From positions 347,918,243-347,982,242 of the forward strand of contig CM040121.1 in assembly GCA_022559845.1 (NCBI GenBank): DNA of 64,000 nt, written 5' to 3'. Made by a program: the position numbers and the translations under genes. Each line of letters starts with the position of its first letter. Within the stretch, counting starts at the first letter, position 1. The DNA is from Amorphophallus konjac (taxonomy: Eukaryota; Streptophyta; Magnoliopsida; Alismatales; Araceae). Below, one piece after another: positions 1 to 10,158 of the stretch. The notes beneath the pieces are model-generated. The model saw nothing but the letters and a program-made list of their open reading frames with translations, was not told the DNA's origin and ran no database searches.

Positions 1-1449
1 CACAATGGATTTTTGTGCAGTGAATTTGAAGACAGAAGGAGCAGAGGTTATGTTCTGATTGGTGGCTTTGACAAAAACCGTAGATGTTTCATTCCCATTA
101 CTCCTTTTATTTGTCGGACTATAGCCCAGTCCCTTTCTCTCAAAGTTATCACTCTTTCCAAGAAGCTTATTCAGATTGTCCTTACCTTTGACAAATTTTG
201 ATAGAGAATTTTTCACGTCTTTAATTTCAAAATTCAAATCAGCAATTTTAGCTTCATATTTGGACAGATCTGTTTCACAGGAAATGACTTGTTGATGCAA
301 GGCATCATTCAGACTCTTGAGTTTTTCAACTTCCTGTTTTAATTCTATTTCCTTGTCAGTTTTAGATAAGGACTTGTAAAGATCATCAACTTCTTGTTGA
401 AGGGATGTGATAGTAAGCTCATATCCAGCTATTTTCTGTTCACTGCAACTGACATTTCCATTTAACATTAAGTTGATGGTTTTTAGACTCTCAATTTCTT
501 GTTCAGCATTCATCAACCTATCAGAATTATCCACACTCACACACTTGCCTTTTTCCATTGTCATTAGCCTATTTGTCAGCTGTATGTTTAGGTGTTTCAA
601 CTCATTGATTTCCTCTTTCAGTTTACTGTTCTGCTCTAGGATTTCATCATCAAACACCCATTTATCTGTTGAAGACTGACATTCATAAAACATTTCTCTT
701 AGTTCTTCAGATTGAAATTTGTCAAGATTTTTCTGAATCTCTGAATTCATTGTTCTTTCAGCCTCCAATTTCTCAGAGATTAAACCATTTTCTTTTTCAA
801 GGTTTATTGATTTATGTTCAAATTCTTTGGATTGGTTTTTGAGCTTTTCATTTTCAGATTTCAAATGATCTAGATCTGTAGTAATAGAGTCAAAGTCTTG
901 TAGTTGTCTTCTTAAGATTTCATTTTCAGTTTTCAGAGTTTCAAGTTTTTCACCTCCTAGATTTTCCAGCTTCTTTTTCAGACTTTTATATTTCTTCCCT
1001 AGTTTCTTACGGGATCTTAACAGATTTGCATAGGCATCTTCCCAATCGTCTAATGAAAAATTCTCGAAAGGGTTTACCTCCTCATCATCACGTTCTTCGG
1101 ATTCATCTTGATCACTACCATGGTTGCTCTCGTCAGCCATCAGACCGTTGTCGACATTTCCCTTCTGAGCAAGCTTCAGCTCATCCATAATGTCATTGGC
1201 AGACCTGCAATCATGAGTACAAGACCATAAGGCTCTGTCAATAGCAGCTCTCATCAGGTTAAAGGCCTTCTGATTTTCTTCATATTTTGACTTGTGACTT
1301 TTAGTCCATTTGGACTTTTCCTTTGGCAATCTGTGGGGACTTTGTGAAATTAATTTCCACAAATCCGGATTAATCATTTTCACATAATTGTGAAGACTGC
1401 TAATCCATGAGTTAAAATTAGAGCCATTGAAAATCGGTGGAGAACCCAT
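1..1449 (-). CDS. Ty1/copia gag polyprotein, N-terminal part, open at the window edge (element A)
   Basis: This minus-strand frame opens at an ATG at 1449 and stays open to base 1, so about 483 codons are visible and the C-terminal part lies outside the window. The first 90 or so residues resemble the copia gag N-terminus: PPIFNGSNFNSW, followed by a tryptophan/leucine-rich region. From about residue 120 an acidic hinge leads into more than 300 residues of Leu/Lys/Glu-rich heptads, a long predicted coiled coil. A segment near the left edge (SLSKFVKGKDNLNKLLG) closely matches one in element C, so the two are related. No zinc knuckle is reached. The product would be the structural particle protein of the retrotransposon in the cytoplasm. 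It follows its own primer site and LTR directly. It is the only copia gag here without a visible lesion, so A may be the youngest copia copy. Confidence 0.85.
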   Translation of the reverse strand, partial: MGSPPIFNGSNFNSWISSLHNYVKMINPDLWKLISQSPHRLPKEKSKWTKSHKSKYEENQKAFNLMRAAIDRALWSCTHDCRSANDIMDELKLAQKGNVDNGLMADESNHGSDQDESEERDDEEVNPFENFSLDDWEDAYANLLRSRKKLGKKYKSLKKKLENLGGEKLETLKTENEILRRQLQDFDSITTDLDHLKSENEKLKNQSKEFEHKSINLEKENGLISEKLEAERTMNSEIQKNLDKFQSEELREMFYECQSSTDKWVFDDEILEQNSKLKEEINELKHLNIQLTNRLMTMEKGKCVSVDNSDRLMNAEQEIESLKTINLMLNGNVSCSEQKIAGYELTITSLQQEVDDLYKSLSKTDKEIELKQEVEKLKSLNDALHQQVISCETDLSKYEAKIADLNFEIKDVKNSLSKFVKGKDNLNKLLGKSDNFERKGLGYSPTNKRSNGNETSTVFVKATNQNITSAPSVFKFTAQKSIV

Positions 1450-1554
1450 TGAGTAAATCCGTAAACAGATTAATGAAGCAAAGGGTAGAAACAGATAAGC
1501 ACAAGGGACAACAGGATCCTCTGCAGATCGTTGGATCTGATCAACCAGATAACC

Positions 1555-1566
1555 GCTCTGATACCA
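1555..1566 (-). other. Primer binding site of element A (initiator-Met tRNA type)
   Basis: On the minus strand this reads TGGTATCAGAGC, the usual plant copia primer site complementary to the 3' end of initiator methionine tRNA. It lies two bases inside the LTR end and about 105 bases before the gag ATG. Confidence 0.93.
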
Positions 1567-1838
1567 ATTGTTGGGTTCGATGCAGTATTCAGAGGGGGGG
1601 GTGAATGAATATAACCCTTTAAAAACTTTCACCCAATTTAAAACTAGAATACTAACAAGACTTTCACTCAATATAAAATTTCGCCCAAACTAGAACTATG
1701 ATGCTAACTAGATAGATTTACCAAATCTGAAAGCTAATCAACTATTCAGTACTACCAGTTAGCAAACACATGGAGTGCCCCTATGCATTCATCTAGCGGA
1801 AGCACAAATGAACAAATCAAACCACAATGCACAAGGGG

Positions 1839-1877
1839 TTTTAAGGTGGTTCGGTCCTCCAGACCTACATCCACCCC
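1839..1877 (-). promoter_or_regulatory. Conserved copia LTR block (AGGTGGTTCGG ... CTACRTCCACCCC)
   Basis: The plus-strand text TTTTAAGGTGGTTCGG followed about 14 bases later by CTACATCCACCCC recurs at 10387-10433, 18211-18258 and, inverted, 12295-12340. All four copies lie in the LTR portion nearest the primer site. The strong conservation in otherwise diverged LTRs suggests a functional RNA or DNA element, perhaps in R/U5; its role is unknown to me. Confidence 0.7.
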
Positions 1878-1889
1878 ACACTCAAACCG

Positions 1890-2600
1890 AGTGTGGCTTC
1901 CACTAGCTCACGCTAGAAACAGCAGACTCAGTCTGCAACAAACGCTGCCAAACAGCTTGACCAGGGAAACAACCTCCCCTCTTCCTCCCAACCGGAGGGA
2001 ACCACTAGTGACACCAGTCACTAGCAAACCAGAGACACACGGTCTCTCTTCCTCCAGACCCGGAGGGAAACCCCTGGACTTGAATCCACAAGCCCAGAAC
2101 TGGAGACAAGTCTCCCTTCCTCCAAACCGGAGGGAACCCACAAGTAGCACCCAACTACTTGCAACCGGAGATAGCAATCTCCCTTCTCCTGAACAAACAG
2201 GAGGAACCCACAAGTGACTCCAGCCACTTGGAAACCAGAGACACACGGTCTCTCTTCCTCCACACACGGAGGGAACCACCGGGCTTGCTACTCACAAGCC
2301 CAGAGCCAGAGGAACAAGCCTCCCTTCCTCCAACCCGGAGGGGAACCTAGAGACCCAAGTCTCTCTTCCTCTGAACCCCAGAGGGAAGCACAATCGGAGA
2401 TAAATCTCCCTTCCTCCAACCCGGAGGGAAACAACCGATGACACCCTGTCAAAGGCAACCAGAGACGCAAGTCTCTCTTCCTCCACACCGGAGGGTACCA
2501 TCCACAAGTAACACCCAGCTACTTGCAAACCGAAGACACAAAGTCTCCCTTCTCCTGAGCCCACAGGAGGAACCCCGACCTCTCTACAGAGGATCGGAAA
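1890..2600. repeat. Chain of short imperfect hairpins inside the LTR of element A
   Basis: About 700 bases are almost entirely back-to-back inverted repeats with 5-8 bp stems and 3-8 base loops. Examples in order: GAGACACACGGTCTC, GAGACAAGTCTC, CCTCCAAACCGGAGG, AAGTAGCACCCAACTACTT, GGAGATAGCAATCTCC, CAAGTGACTCCAGCCACTTG, GGGCTTGCTACTCACAAGCCC. A CCTCC...GGAGG hairpin recurs about every 50-100 bases between variable hairpins. It lies downstream of the TATA box in element orientation, so it would be present in the RNA. Confidence 0.8.
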
Positions 2601-2967
2601 TACAGTAAATGGATAAAAACAAAAACGAAACCAGCAACAGAAGGCTGAAAAGATAAAAACAAATGTGGCTCTCGCAGGAGCTGGCTGGCCTGGATTTGAT
2701 CCACGGTCCAGTAGACGGATCTTCAGGTAAGATCTTCCTTCTTCTCCATGAGCTCTCTCGCTCACTCTCTATCTTTCTTTCTCTTTCTTCTGCTCTCCTC
2801 TCACTCTCTGCTTCTTCTTCTCTTCACACTCTTCTCGAGCTCTCTACCTCTCTTCTTCTCCTTCTGCTCTTCTTCTTTCTCTTTTCTTTTTCTATCTGGA
2901 TCGTGGCTCTCTGTATGAGCTTTTCTTCACGCCAACTCGATCACCTTCATCTGTGGACGAAGGTCTC

Positions 2968-2977
2968 ATATATATAG
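2968..2977 (-). promoter_or_regulatory. TATA box of LTR A
   Basis: The minus strand reads CTATATATATG here, in mid-LTR. G-box cores (CACGTG) and the motif arrays lie upstream in element orientation, as expected for U3. Transcription would start roughly 30 bases lower in coordinate; this is inferred. Confidence 0.6.
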
Positions 2978-3189
2978 CAGCAGCAGCATCAGCAACATCA
3001 GCCACGACGTGTGACCTCCACATTTCCAGCCCTAATTATTCGGACCACGTGGCAGTCTCTCAGCAGGCTTCATTCCAGCCTCGGATCACGTGCTGCCTTA
3101 AGCTTCACGATCAAGGCACCTGTAAAACAGAGTATCAGATAAGTCATTAATTTAAAGAGCAACTCTGTATAGATTATCAGAAGAACAGC

Positions 3190-4250
3190 ACTTTAGAAGA
3201 AACTTGAACGAGGTTAAAACGAAACAACACGAAGTGACAAATAGCAACGACATGGAGACAACGCGAGGACACAATAGGGAAAACGACACGAAGTCAGTAA
3301 GGACTCGATGTACAACAGTAAGTAACACGAAGTAAGACCACACAGACATAAACGATAACACGAGAACAACACGGGGTGACAGCAGAAACCGACACGAAGT
3401 GTTTGCAAACAAAGTAAGACACAATGTCTACGTAAAGCAACACGAAGTGTGGTTAAAGCGAGAACGACACGAAGTGAAGTTATAAAACAACACGAGGTAA
3501 AAAGAAGAACGACACGAGATACATGGAGACAAAACAGAAACCAACACGAAGTGTGGTTTCAACACAAGAAAGACACAAGGTCTAGGAAGAACAAAAATGA
3601 CACGAAGACACAAAACTGAAAACGACACGAGGTGTAACAAACACGACACGAAGTTATGAAAACAACACGGAGACGAAGTCTGAAAAAAATGACACGGGGT
3701 GAAGACAACACGAAGACGAAACACAGGTTTCGACACGGAGTGAAAACGACACAAAGACAAAACAGAATTGACATGGGTTGAAATCAACACGAAGTCAAAA
3801 ACTGAAATCGACACGGAGTGAAAACAACATGAAGACGAAGTACAAAGAGACGACACGAAGTGAAGTTGACACGAAGTGAAAACAACACTAAGTGAAAAAC
3901 AATAATCGACACGCGGTGAAAACAACACGACGATAGTGAGAACAGCACGAGGTGAAATGACACGGGGTGTAGAAAACCAAGAATCGACACGAAGTGTGGT
4001 CAAGGCGAAAAAGACACTAAGTCAAAAAAATGAAAGACCAACACTCAGACAGAACCATAAAAACAACACGGAGACGTAGACACTAAAACAACACGAAGAT
4101 GAAGACAAGGGAAACGACACGAAGTCTAACCTCATACAAGCTTTCCTGTCACGCATGAAAATCAACACGAAGTGTTGTATGCTCATACAACACGAGATCT
4201 TTTCGTGTTAGTGAGGGGAAACAACACGAAAACTCAAGTACAGAAACAGC
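3190..4250. repeat. Degenerate tandem array of an ACACGAAGTG motif in U3 of LTR A
   Basis: Several dozen copies of (G)ACACGAAGTG or its variants ACACGAGGTG, ACACGGAGTG and ACACGAAGAC are spaced 15-30 bases apart, usually joined by A-rich linkers such as AAAACAAC. In element orientation the core is CACTTCGTGT. The spacing is irregular, so this is not a simple satellite. It looks like short-unit slippage amplification of a possible factor-binding site upstream of the LTR promoter. Confidence 0.9.
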
Positions 4251-4289
4251 ACGAAGATGATGTACAATCTGATGTACAGACATGAAGAA

Positions 4290-4700
4290 CAGTCCAAGGT
4301 ATAGACTTGCACGAGCAAGCTACAGTGCCAAAGTTTAGACTTCACGCTGTGCAGACTATATGACCAGTGCATGATTGTACTTGACAATGTAAACACTTAG
4401 CCTATGCAGACCAATGTACAGACTTTGGCGAAGCAAAAGGCTGTATAGACTTGGAGACCCAAAGCCATTGTATAGACTTTGTCTAAGACAAGGCATGAGC
4501 TGACGTTGTATATACTTAGCCAATGCAAACCAGTCCGATGTATAGACTTTAAGGAAATGCATGCTACAGTGCAATGTCTAGACTTGCGATGTGTTCGCCA
4601 AATGCACACTACAGTCCAATGTATGGACTTGGACGAATGATGCATGTGCAGTGAATAGACTTAGGGCATAAACCCCACGATGCACTGTATAGACTATGCA
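4290..4700. repeat. TGTATAGACTT motif array in U3 of LTR A
   Basis: About 12 copies of TGTATAGACTT or close variants (TGTACAGACTT, TTTAGACTT, TGTCTAGACTT) are spaced about 25-45 bases apart with unrelated spacers. In element orientation the motif is AAGTCTATACA. The same motif in that orientation fills 63418-64000 at the other end of the window, which implies a second LTR of related type there. Confidence 0.88.
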
Positions 4701-5008
4701 CATAACATAAGTCTAACATAAACAATATATCAGTTGTACCAGTCACAGTCATGATGCAATCATCAAGGCACAATGTCATGAAAACACTATATCATTGCTA
4801 TCATCAAAATACAATATCAATCATCAAAACCACAGCAATGAATGCTTTATGCATCAGTTTAACATGTAACAAGACTGAACATCAAATATGTTAATCTAAA
4901 CTGAGCAGCAAGATGACTGAACATTTGATTAACTCACATCAACAACCAATCATCAAAGCCATCATTAAAACCATCATCAAAACCAAAACCACATGCATGG
5001 GCACAACA

Positions 5009-6529
5009 TGTGAGACCAGAGTTGAAAGGAGTTGAGAGCAAGCCATTATATGCAAACCGGAAACACGCCGTGAGTAATGTACATGGTTCAAAGCTAATGA
5101 AATCTAAGATCAACAATAGAGTTCCAAAACCATCTATATGCATGTTTTAATAGAAATGAACCAGAAGGGCATATCATGGTAGTGGTGAACTTTCCTTTGT
5201 CTTAAACATTAATATTCAATAACTTCATCGGGAATAGCACCAACTAGTGTTGAGGTGAAACAAGCATGACTAAAGCATGAAATTTTATGATTTCAGCACT
5301 ATTTTGCATGATCTTTGGCGGTTTGATGCACATGACTCATATTTTACGAGCAATCGAGTCTAGTACATGCCTCCTAGCCGTAAGAATACACGTTGTTTAG
5401 ACGCTAGTATTCCTACGTATTTGGAAAGACTAACTGTTATGCTTCAGAATGAACAGAGATAGCAAAGTCACGTCATGACATATCCGATCTCATTTCTTTG
5501 ATGAGAAGATATATTTCTCAGCAATTATGATAGTGCTCTGCCTAGAGTCCAAAGGAATTAAGACAGAGATAACAGGGGCACATCATGACATATCATTCGT
5601 CACTTGATTTGATGACGTGACATATTTCTCCGTGCAACAATATCATTACTTTGTCAAATTGATTTTCAGGAATTCCAGCTCATCAAGATGTTTAAAAATA
5701 ATACTTAGCTCTAGAGTATCACCAAGGTTGTCATGAAGTTTGAATTTTTAGATTTCGGGATAGTCATTCAATGCACAACATGCAACCTCTAGTTAAGATC
5801 TATTAGAACCACAGAACATAGATAATTTCAAAAGATATATCAGAACTTCAAGGGAATCATTAAATCTGAACCATTTTCATTTGATGGATAATCATCAGTT
5901 CATATAATAGAAAGCTCTTACACCATTGATCTGTCTGTCTCATGATCTCAATTTTTAAACTGGAGGCCATTGAAGTTCAGATTGTAAAAGATTAAGAGAA
6001 ACAACAATAATCCCCCTAAGGATATGCAGTGAATGCATTCAAGGAGTTATGTTTGAAAGTAAAAAGATAATTGTCAAGGAGAGGTTGACGAGAACCATGC
6101 AGGGGTTTACATGATCAAACATGAAGTTGGCAGACATGAAATGCATGACCTAGCACATGGTTTTACACTTATTAAATGCACAGAATGAAGATTAAACAAA
6201 TGCATGAATGCGTCAAAGAGACAACCCCCCCTTCCTATATGGCCTATATGTGACAGTGACGCATGATACTTGGCAGAGGTGAAACCTCACACATATTGAG
6301 TGCTTCTAGGCAAGCATAACCTGCCTTTCCATACATCAACATTTGATATACCATGGTCATGCAAGAATGGAGATACACCACATGCAATGCATCGTTATCA
6401 TGAATTCAACTTTATTATGCAACTACATGCAATGCTACACCATATGCAAAATGGCATATTGACATATAAACAATGCATGGACACCAATCTGCAAAAAAAA
6501 ACACACAACTAGATGGAACAAGAAGATCA
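5009..6529. other. AT-rich repeat-derived stretch with no gene
   Basis: I find no supported coding region. Two imperfect direct copies of about 75 bases lie at about 5453-5535 and 5567-5645, sharing ACAGAGATA...CATGACATATC...GATATTTCTC-like text. At 6270-6360 a block with GGCAAGCATAACCTGCC resembles parts of the LTR-like blocks at 7805-7960 and 17985-18090. A purine-rich minus-strand tract (GGAAGGGGGGGTTG) at about 6225-6240 could be an old polypurine tract. The stretch probably holds the eroded 3' end of element B, but no intact LTR is visible. Confidence 0.5.
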
Positions 6530-7345
6530 TTTCAATTGTTATTGGCCTGAGGTCGGCAAAGACCAAGCTCCCTTCTGAGTGTTGTAAACCTGTCATTACA
6601 CAAAGGCTTGGTGAAAATGTCAGCAATTTGATTGAGTGTATCAACAAAATACAGTTCAAAATTTTTCTTAACGACCTCATCTCTAATGAAGTGATGCCTT
6701 ATCTCAATATGCTTGGTCCTACTCTAGGACTATCTTGAAATTTAGCACAGAGGCATACACTAAACTGGATATCTGGTCGGGATGCAGTCAAATAAATCAA
6801 AGAGCCGATCATACCTCTATAGATGTTTGCATCCACTAATTTACCATTTTCATCCGAATCCAGTGATGTTGTGGTGCTCATAGGACTTACAATTATTTTA
6901 CTGTTTGCCATGTTAAATCTTTTCAGTAGCTCCTTGATGTATTTGGCTTGACTTATGAAGCACATATCTTCTCCTTGGTTGACCTGCAAACTGAGAAAAA
7001 TTGGAGTTCTCTCATTAGGCTCATCTCAAATTCGCTAGTCATGAGGTTAGCAAATTCCTCACACATTTCAAATTTAGTAGAGCCAAACATAATATCATCA
7101 ATATAAATTTGAACAATCAAAATGTTCTTACCTTGCTTCTTGGTGAAAAGTGTTTGATCTATCTTACCTCGTGTGTACCATTTCTCAATGAGGAACAAGC
7201 TTAGTCTCTCATACCAAGCTCTTGGTTCTTGCTTCAAGTCATAAAGTGTCATGTCTACCTTGAATACAAAATCTGCATGGTTAGAGTTCTCAAAGCCAGG
7301 GGACTGCTCCACACAGACTTCTTCCTTGATCAAACCATTCAAGAA
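6530..7345 (-). pseudogene. Copia reverse transcriptase/RNase H remnant (element B)
   Basis: Minus-strand fragments match the C-terminal half of copia pol. 7342-6953 has NGLIKEEVCVEQSPGFE, LYDLKQEPRAWYERL and the RT active-site context QIYIDDIMFGST. 6989-6699 has SQAKYIKELLKRF and YRGMIGSLIYLTASRPDI. After a junction near 6715-6725, the RNase H C-terminus TKHIEIRHHFIRDE...ADIFTKPL continues to about 6560. A frameshift lies near 6960-6990. The middle of RNase H is missing, in a deletion that also shifts frame, and the RT N-terminal part is lost just right of 7345. This fragment cannot encode an active enzyme. It lies downstream of gag B in the same direction. Confidence 0.85.
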
Positions 7346-8173
7346 AGCATTTTTTTAAATCCATTTCATACAACTTTATTCTAAGGGAGCATGCAGCTTG
7401 GTTTTAGATGTTAACTCCTACTGAAAGCATGCATGGGTTGGCAATGAACTATGCAGCCTAAGACTTATGTGAATGCACAATGTAATGAAGATGTTGCATG
7501 ATGATTGCACTTTTTTTATGTTTTCCTAAACATAATTTGTATTGGAGTATATGAGATCACAAGATGATGCAAACACAAATCATTCACAATTGATTTTGAA
7601 CTGAATGCAACATGATGATGCCAATTGCTAGACTCCCCCTTTGAACAATGCTAACATGAATAACGAGTTGAAAATGCAGCCATGGTATGCATCATCAAAA
7701 CCAAAATCCAAGAATTTCGTGTGGCTGATATCAGGTACCAAACAACTCATCATCACATCAACTTCATCAGCATAACAAATTTCTCATGAATTAAACAGCA
7801 GAAATAATTGATCTCTGGTACACGGCGGAGGTTTTGATCTTAGATCCTTCTCACGCATAGTAAGATTTCTGGGCAAGCATGACTTGCCTTTCAACTCTAG
7901 ACCATTTAAAATACCAGAGGTCAAGCAGGGTGTGAGCAATTAATCTAGCTCATGTGTTCATCTTCACACCACGGGGGATAAATCATCATTTCAAACAAGC
8001 AATTCAGTTTGCAGAAGTTTATTGAACAAAATGGGCAAACTTATGATGTAGTATCTACATGTCAAGACTAAACATGCAAAATGATAAAAAAAATATTTAC
8101 ATACCTGTGCCTTGAGCTTTTATTTACCTGACCATTCATTTCTGAGCTCCAAGGCATCCTGCACCTAAAATTC
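7346..8173. other. Noncoding, LTR-like debris between pol and gag remnants of element B
   Basis: No frame with copia similarity is visible, although protease, integrase and the RT N-terminus would be expected here, so several kilobases of pol are deleted or replaced. A purine tract (minus strand CAAAGGGGGAGTC) lies at about 7635-7650. A block at 7805-7960 resembles the LTR of element C at 17985-18090: both begin (T/C)TGGTAC...GGAG, hold a GGCAAG/GACAAG hairpin, and end in ATACCAGAG. It may be the trace of another LTR. Confidence 0.5.
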
Positions 8174-10095
8174 TCATTTGGAATTTTTAGGTACCCAAGC
8201 TTGCTTGGGTCCTTGTGGGTTAGTAACATGTTTAGCATCTTGGCCCATCTTTTTCAGGGCAATCACATCATCCTCTCTCATTGTGAGGCAATCATATATC
8301 TCATGCCCATTTTTCCCACAATAGAAACAACACACAAAAGATTAATTTTTCTTTTTATGTTCATGTGCGTGTGCATGTGAACTATGCTTTTGTGGGCGAG
8401 CATGATTTTTACCTTTCATGGTATGAGGGTGATGTCTTTCTTTCAGATGCCAGCATTCCTGGTCAGTGTGACCAGTCTTACCACAATGAAAGCAGCGAAG
8501 AGAAGCATTTCTATTGAAGGCCATGGGGAGTGTCGACCTGTCTGGATAGGAATGTCGACACTTCTGATTCTTCATGCGATTCTGTGCAGAGTTCTGTTGA
8601 GCAAGCCCTCTGCCAGTGTTGACCTGTTTCTTTCTTTGCCCTTTCACTTGTTGTCCTGCTCTAAGCTCGTCATTTCTTAGGATGAAACAATCATGCACAG
8701 TGTGACCATGTCTACCACAATAATAACAATAGACATTCATTTTTTAGAAAGCATGGTATTTAGCATTGGACATGTTGTGGTGCACGTTTGGATGAGCATG
8801 CTGAATTTTGCTTTTATTTCGAGCAATATGCCCTTTTTGGTGACCACAGGAAGTGGTGGCTTCTGATGAGCCAGAATCTTGGTCTTGGGCAAACATTGAC
8901 AGGAAATCATTCAAACCTTGTATTTCATTTTCAAGTGAAGAAATATGTTGTTTAGATTCATCAAGACCCTCTTCGCATGCTGCCAATTGCTCATTGAGCA
9001 TGGCATTTATCACTTTAAGATTTTAATTTTCTTGTTCTAAAGTATGCAATATTTTAGAGCAATCATCAATGACAGTCTTACCTTTTCCAAGTGCAACCAT
9101 TTTTTTCATTCTGTTCTTCTTCATCTTGTTCAAGTTTAATTTTCTTTTTCAACAATTCTCTATTCTCTTCTTTTAGAGAATTAATCAGATTTTGTTGACA
9201 TTCAATATCATCATGAAGACCCATATTTATCTTTTTCATGAACGAGCATTCTTTGCATGCAAAATTAGCAGAGCATGAGACTTCAGTTTCTTTTAGGACC
9301 TTTTCACTTTGAGTTTCAGACTTTTTACTTTCTTCAATCAACCTCTCATCATGAATTAGCCCATCGGCCATAGTTTGATCATTAGAGATTGATTTAGGTT
9401 GATTTTGAAGTTTTATTATAATTTCTTCCAACCTAGTGATTTCATGATGAAGATTTTCATTTTCATCCCTTAGACATGCAATGCTTTGTTTATGCGTATC
9501 TAGATCAAAAGAAAGAGTGTCGTTAAGCTCTTCAAAAGTAGAACATTTTTTACAAAAAGAGCTTTCATTTTGGTTACATATCTTGAGATCATTTTTCAAA
9601 TTTTTATTTTCTAATTTTACCTTTTTGTATTGTGTAATCAACTCATCATAGGCCTCCATAAGCTCTTCAAAAGTGAATTCCTCGGAGTCAGAGTTTACCT
9701 GTGATGAGGATGTATTACTGGACTGTTCTGCACGGTCGGCCATGAAGCATTCTTGTTCTTGTTCCTTCCCTTCATGGATTTTCACCAACCTGTCCAATAC
9801 TTACTTGGCTGTGCTGTAGGAGGACACAAGATGAGTTAGTCTGAGATCAACTGCAGCTGAAATTAAGTTATATTCAGCAAGATTATCATTATGTTTGGTC
9901 TCATGTTCGGCTAACCAATCAATTGAATTTGATGGCAGCTCATGAGGACCATCGTATATAAGAGTCCACAATTGTGGATCTATGGAGCTAACATAGATGA
10001 ACATTCTCCCTACACATGTAGAAAAATATGAACCATCATAAATGGGCGGAGAAACCACGAAGCATGTGTAGCATATGAAGCCATCTAAATAAAAT
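8174..10095 (-). pseudogene. Decayed copia gag with three zinc knuckles (element B)
   Basis: Minus-strand gag. The N-terminal part (about 10030-9804) has SPPIYDGSYF and the DPQLWTLIYDGPHELP region of copia gag. An acidic hinge and a coiled coil follow (9797-9100). Three CCHC knuckles come next: CYYCGRHGHTVHDC (near 8725), CFHCGKTGHTDQEC (near 8480) and CFYCGKNGHEIYDC (near 8330). The frame ends with GPKQAWVPKNSK and TGA at 8174-8176. In-frame stops interrupt it at 9801-9803, about 9028, 8741-8743 and 8342-8344, and a frameshift lies near 9095-9105. The start is uncertain: an ATG near 10095 is in another frame. Three knuckles is more than the one or two usual in copia gag. The protein would package RNA but is not producible intact. 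Confidence 0.85.
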
Positions 10096-10146
10096 ACACC
10101 GGGATCTTTCCCTGCAGATCGTAGGATCTGGGAATGGTAGAGCCAG

Positions 10147-10158
10147 GCTCTGATACCA
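10147..10158 (-). other. Primer binding site of element B
   Basis: The minus strand reads TGGTATCAGAGC, complementary to initiator-Met tRNA, two bases from the LTR end at 10161 and just upstream of gag B. Confidence 0.92.

Larger units (their letters stand above)
1..5008 (-). mobile_element. Ty1/copia retrotransposon A, 5' LTR plus gag; 3' part outside the window
   Basis: Reading the minus strand from 5008, the order is 5' LTR, initiator-Met primer site, then gag running off the left edge. The LTR begins TGTTGTGCCC and ends CCCAACA. Element B starts almost identically (TGTTGTGCCCC), which supports the right boundary. Pol and the 3' LTR are not in the window, so target duplication and LTR age cannot be checked. 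The lineage is probably one with a long coiled-coil gag (SIRE/Maximus-like or a relative); this is an inference. Confidence 0.85.
1569..5008 (-). repeat. 5' LTR of copia element A (about 3.44 kb)
   Basis: The plus-strand ends are TGTTGGG at 1569 and GGGCACAACA at 5008, giving TGTTG...CAACA inverted ends. In element order it holds a conserved GGTTTTGATGATGG start, an AAGTCTATACA-type array (4290-4700), a CACTTCGTGT-type array (3190-4250), G-box cores CACGTG near 3046 and 3087, a TATA box, a pyrimidine/purine-biased stretch (2700-2930), a chain of hairpins (1890-2600), and a conserved GGTGGTTCGG block. Without the two arrays the LTR would be about 1.9 kb, close to the 2.1 kb of element B, so the extra length is largely array growth in U3. 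Confidence 0.85.

Noticed and set aside
1783..2765. Several overlapping frames of 60-157 codons in LTR A
   Set aside because: They lie in the hairpin chain, which keeps both strands open at similar levels; no protein similarity.
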